From NCBI GenBank assembly GCA_037447655.1, contig JBBHKE010002085.1, positions 102,730 to 166,729 on the forward strand: 64,000 bases of DNA, read 5' to 3'. Positions 60,678 through 64,000 of this stretch are shown one piece after another. The notes beneath the pieces are model-generated. The model searched no databases and had not been told where the DNA came from. It saw nothing but the letters and a program-made list of their open reading frames with translations. How positions within the stretch are numbered: the first letter of the stretch is position 1; every line of letters starts with the position of its first letter. The stretch is from Zygnema cylindricum (taxonomy: Eukaryota > Streptophyta > Zygnematophyceae > Zygnematales > Zygnemataceae). The translations under genes and the position numbers were made by a program.

Positions 60678-63331
60678 ATGGCTTCCTCCATGACCACCAT
60701 GAATGTGATGCTCGCAATTCATGGGAAAAAAACTTCCCCCCTTGATATGTACAAACCTTTGCGACAATACATTGTTAGTCATTACTCCGAAGCCGTCGCA
60801 AAAGATTCTGAAGAAGATTTGACTTCAGTCAACACAATGAGATCTTCTGTCGAAAAGCAAATGGATTCTCTTGAGAATCGTCGCGATTTACTGCAACGAT
60901 ATTTCCGAACGTTAACTGTCATGGAAACCAGGTTTCCAATTTCCCCCGAGAGAGACCACATCAACAGTCTCTCTTTCACATGGTTTGATGCCTTCAAATC
61001 GGGAAGAAAAGCTTCTCAAACAAATATTCATTTTGAAAAAGCTGGTGTTTTATTCAATCTGGGAGCGACTCAAAGTCAATTAGGTCTTGCTGCGGATAGA
61101 AGTACTGCTCAAGGCTTAAAACAGGCTTGTAATTCGTTTCAATCTTCTGCGGGAGCTTATGCTTTTTTACGCGATAACGCTTCAATGAAAGCCTCAACTG
61201 GTGGGAATTCTAATTATGGTGGTACGACACTCGACATTTCGGTTGAATGTGCGGGAATGTTAGAAAGACTAATGTTGGCGCAAGCTCAAGAGTGTTTTTA
61301 CGAGAAAGTGTTAGCCGATGGAAAACCAAATACCCTTTGTGGCCGAGTTGCAAGACAAGTGGGAATGTATTACGAAGAAGCTCACGCGGCTCTAGTTTTA
61401 CCTCCTTTAAACCAACATTTTGACAAGACTTGGGTTTCGCATGTGCAACTGAAATCGGCTCAGTTTCAAGCGGAATCATTATATAGGGTTTCTTTGGATT
61501 TGCATGAACAGGAAAATATAGCAGAAGAAATTGCACGACTGCAAGCAGCAATTGTGATTATAAATGAGGCGAAAAAAGTGGGTAAAGGAGTTATTGGGCC
61601 GCTATATGATTCAGTGGTTAAGTTGGAAGGACACGTGTCAAGGAATCTGGAAACTGCCAAAAAAGAGAACGATCGAGTTTATTTGATGAGAGTTCCCGCT
61701 TTCCAAAGTTTACCTCCAATTCCTCCTGCGAATTTGGTAAATCCTTTTGATCAAAGACAAGTTCTGGATGCGAGTACTGAAAAAATGTTTCCAGGATTAG
61801 TTCCCGATAGTTCTGCAAAGGCTCTTTCAAAATATACGGAAATGGTCGATGAATTAATTCGAAACCAAGCAGAGAAGTTACAAAATGAAAGCGATCTCAC
61901 CAGAGTTCGGTTGCAAGAAATGGATCTCCCAGACTCGCTTTATTATTTTCAGGGAGGAGATACAATTCCGGAAGAACTGAAAAATGACATAGAAATGGTG
62001 AAACTCGATGGAGGACCAGGAAGTTTGGATGGAGAAATGGGTCAATTAAAGGATTTGCGACGAGTTAACGAAGAACTTTTGGTACAAACTGAAGAAATTT
62101 TGGAAAAAGAGTCGCGAGAAGATGCTCAAATTCGGGCCCAATTCGGAACGAGATGGACGCGACCGAGTTCATCAACTTTAACAAAAACACTTCGAGATCG
62201 AATTAGTGGATTTGCCCAAAATTTGAGACAAGCTGGCGAAAGTGACGCGAGGATTGAGAGGAGTGTGAAAGAAAATGAACAAATGATGGCTATTTTGAGG
62301 ATGCAACCGGTGAGAGAGATTTTAAATGTTTTTAGGGTTTTTCTGTCTTGTTTTGGGGATTTTTTGGTAGTTTCTATTGGTGTTCTCTGCGAGTTGTTTT
62401 TGAGAGTTTGGTTTTGGGAGGTTTTGGTGTAATGGTGGGAAAGGGGTTTTCTCTGGGAGAGGGGGCTGGCTTTTTTGTTGGAACATCCTTCGAGTCTATT
62501 TCTTTCGGGATGGTCGCATGGGGGGCGGGGCGGGCAGGGGAAGTGGGAGTGAGACGCCGCGGCGCGCGTTTTCCCTTTGAGTGGTCCGAGAGCTTGAAGC
62601 GATCGTTTCGATTCATGGAAACGAGGACGCCATTGCAGCAAATTTGAAGCAATTGCTGGTAATTATAAATTTAGTGTGTGTGAATAAATGGATTTTCGAT
62701 TTAAATAATTGTAAATATTTTCTGAATAATAATTTTTTTTTGACACATCTATAAAGAAAGAATGGGAAGGACGAAAGGCAAAATTGACCTTGCAAGTTGG
62801 ATATGCGACTGACAAGAAGGAAATGCTTTTTATAACCTAAGACTTACTCCTTTTCTCCCCTTTCTTTTTCTCCTACCTCTTCCTGTCTCTTGTCCTCTCT
62901 TCCTATCTTTCTCCTTTCCTATTTTGCTCTTTTTCCCTCTCTCCATTTTTCTTCCTTTCCTTTGTGTGTCTCTCTCCCTCTCTCTGCATCTCTCTGCCTT
63001 TCTCTCCCTTGTCGTTTCTCTTTGTCTCTCCCTTTCTCTCTCGATTTCTCTATCTTTGTTTTTGGTCTCCCTTCCCGCTCGCCATCTCTCTTCCATTCCT
63101 TTGTCGCTTCCTCTCTTTTTCTCCCCTTCTTTCTTCTTCTCTCTTTTTATCTCTCGTTTTCTCCTTACTTTCTCACCCCCTCTCTCTTTTTCACTCTTTC
63201 TTTTTCTCCCTCTCTTCCTTTCTTTTGTCTTCCCCCCCCTCTCTCTATCTTCCTCTGTTCAGACTGAGTTGGAGAAGCTGGGATCTCAGCGAGCCGGACT
63301 CGAAGATATGCTGAAAGATATGAAGCGAAAG
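60678..63331 (+). CDS. BRO1: BRO1-domain protein (ALIX/Bro1-like ESCRT accessory factor), runs off the right edge
   Basis: BRO1/ALIX proteins bind ESCRT-III at endosomes and act in multivesicular-body sorting and vacuole formation. Exon 1 is 60678-62309 (544 codons) with donor CCG^GTGAGA. The BRO1 domain occupies about residues 10-390: FTWFDAFK (100-107), EKAGVLFNLGATQSQLG (120-136), ECAGMLERLMLAQAQECFYE, VARQVGMYYEEA and NDRVYLMRVP. The V-shaped domain follows with PDSSAKALSKYTEMVDELIR, LTRVRLQEMDLPDSL, LRRVNEELLVQTEEIL and FGTRWTRPSSSTLTKTLRDR. Exon 2 is probably 62593-62658 (LEAIVSIHGNEDAIAANLKQ); its acceptor is uncertain within 62582-62593. Exon 3 is 63263-63331 (EKLGSQRAGLEDMLKDMKRK) with acceptor TTCAG. 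The remaining V domain and any Pro-rich tail lie beyond the window. The gene is plant-like in order and length. Confidence 0.94.
62846..63261 (+). repeat. Polypyrimidine tract of about 415 bp in a BRO1 intron
   Basis: The second intron of the BRO1-domain gene (62659-63262) is C/T-rich for its last two thirds and ends at the acceptor TTCAG of exon 3. Frames through it (Ser/Leu/Phe-rich) are not genes. Confidence 0.93.
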
Positions 63332-63967
63332 GTAATTTCTTATCCCTTCCTTCTCTTTCCTTTCTTGCTTTTGTTTTTGTTAGGGATTTTTAAAGGTTGC
63401 TGATATTTGTAACAACAACTTAAAATCAAAAGTGTGTGACATTCATAAATTGGATATTTGGAAATTGAATATTTCAGTCCAAACTGTTTGGGTGTTTTTA
63501 TTTTGATGTGGTCAAAACTTTACGGTGAATAATTCAAAAAGAAGTGGTACGGTCATAAAATAGAGAAAATGCTTACAACGTATCCAAAGCCTAAGTATTT
63601 CCAAATGAAAATTAAACTATTTAGAGGATAAACACTCCAGATGCAACATAAACTCGACAACTATGTGGAAACAAACTGCAATTGTCCACCGTCAACAATT
63701 GAGTAACAACAAAATGCAATTTGAAAGAAAAACAATACAAGTCGAATTCCCGATTAATGATCATCAAAAAGGTACCACAAAAAGAAGACAAAAGGGCACA
63801 AATGTAATTCACAAGCACTCAGCAAATACTGTACTCAACAAGTGGTAAATCGGTTCAAAATAATGTCCTGGAACTTACTATTCCATCAACTGCGAGTTGT
63901 TTTCTCTTTTAATTTTTGTCTCACATTTTTTTTTCATTGATTATTAAAGGGCTTATAAGTCTCTTTC
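63332..63967 (+). other. Intron of the BRO1-domain gene
   Basis: It begins at donor AAG^GTAATT. No further BRO1 exon is visible before the edge. It is AT-rich. Confidence 0.6.
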
Positions 63968-64000
63968 CCTCTCTCTCTCTCCCTCTCTCTCTCTCTCTCT
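63961..64000 (+). repeat. (CT)n tract at the window edge
   Basis: CTCTCTCTCTCC-type repeats continue to the last base, again pyrimidine-rich on the sense strand of the BRO1-domain gene, perhaps leading into the next acceptor. Confidence 0.9.

Noticed and set aside
62310-62592. Continuation of the BRO1 frame past 62309 (FRVFLSCFGDFLVV...) as a membrane anchor
   Set aside because: A good donor (CCG^GTGAGA) lies at 62309, BRO1 proteins have no such tail, and the V-domain sequence resumes in exons 2 and 3.
62890-63403. Ser/Leu/Phe-rich frames of 116-159 residues on the plus strand
   Set aside because: They lie in the pyrimidine-rich intron of the BRO1-domain gene and only their last part coincides with real exon 3, in which one frame fits the BRO1 family.

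Overview
The window is nuclear DNA from a streptophyte, most probably a charophyte green alga or another early-diverging plant lineage. This rests mainly on an intron-rich GapB gene at 49.7-53.2 kb. GapB, the plastid GAPDH subunit with a CP12-like cysteine tail, is known only from Streptophyta. The other two recognisable protein genes (a Rav1/DMX-type RAVE subunit and a BRO1/ALIX-type ESCRT protein) also read as plant-like. I cannot name the species.

Layout. 0.1-6.6 kb: a complete but decayed Ty1/copia retrotransposon (E1, minus strand) with both LTRs and a perfect 5-bp target duplication. 6.6-10.1 kb: non-coding DNA, a MITE, and a fold-back type repeat. 10.85-19.16 kb: a second copia element of the same family (E2, minus strand), also with a perfect 5-bp target duplication. 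Its left LTR is split by a nested block made of an oppositely oriented copia LTR and a 515-bp TRIM (miniature LTR retrotransposon) whose LTRs each carry a 73-nt tRNA-like cloverleaf. 19.2-23.5 kb: a broken Ty3/gypsy element (plus strand), into whose 5' LTR E2 appears to have inserted. 23.5-28.2 kb: repeats and AT-rich DNA with no gene I can support. 28.2-29.8 kb: a small three-exon gene of unknown function (minus strand). 32.2-41.7 kb: the last eight exons I can recognise of the Rav1/DMX-like gene (minus strand), with one 3.4-kb intron holding minisatellites and an assembly gap. 41.7-48.2 kb: MITEs, a long fold-back element, an element with TIRs beginning CAGAGGTCGCAAA, and GTAC-rich DNA. 49.7-53.2 kb: GAPB, 11 coding exons. 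53.2-60.6 kb: intergenic DNA with a second CAGAGGTCGCAAA element flanked by a 124-bp direct duplication, a roughly 730-bp polypurine tract, and more MITEs. 60.7-63.3 kb to the window edge: the BRO1-domain gene, running off the right side.

The three housekeeping genes have no operon-like link. GapB acts in the Calvin cycle in the plastid, BRO1 in endosomal sorting, and Rav1/DMX in V-ATPase assembly. About two thirds of the window is mobile DNA or its decay products.

The most interesting objects are the TRIM with an embedded tRNA-like Pol III unit, the copia family that appears to prime from the anticodon arm of initiator tRNA-Met and to start Gag inside its LTR, and a MITE family sharing a 19-bp TIR that accounts for much of the otherwise unexplained intergenic sequence. 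All coordinates and alignments were made by eye. Exon models rest on reading-frame phase, splice-site sequence and family resemblance, not on transcripts.
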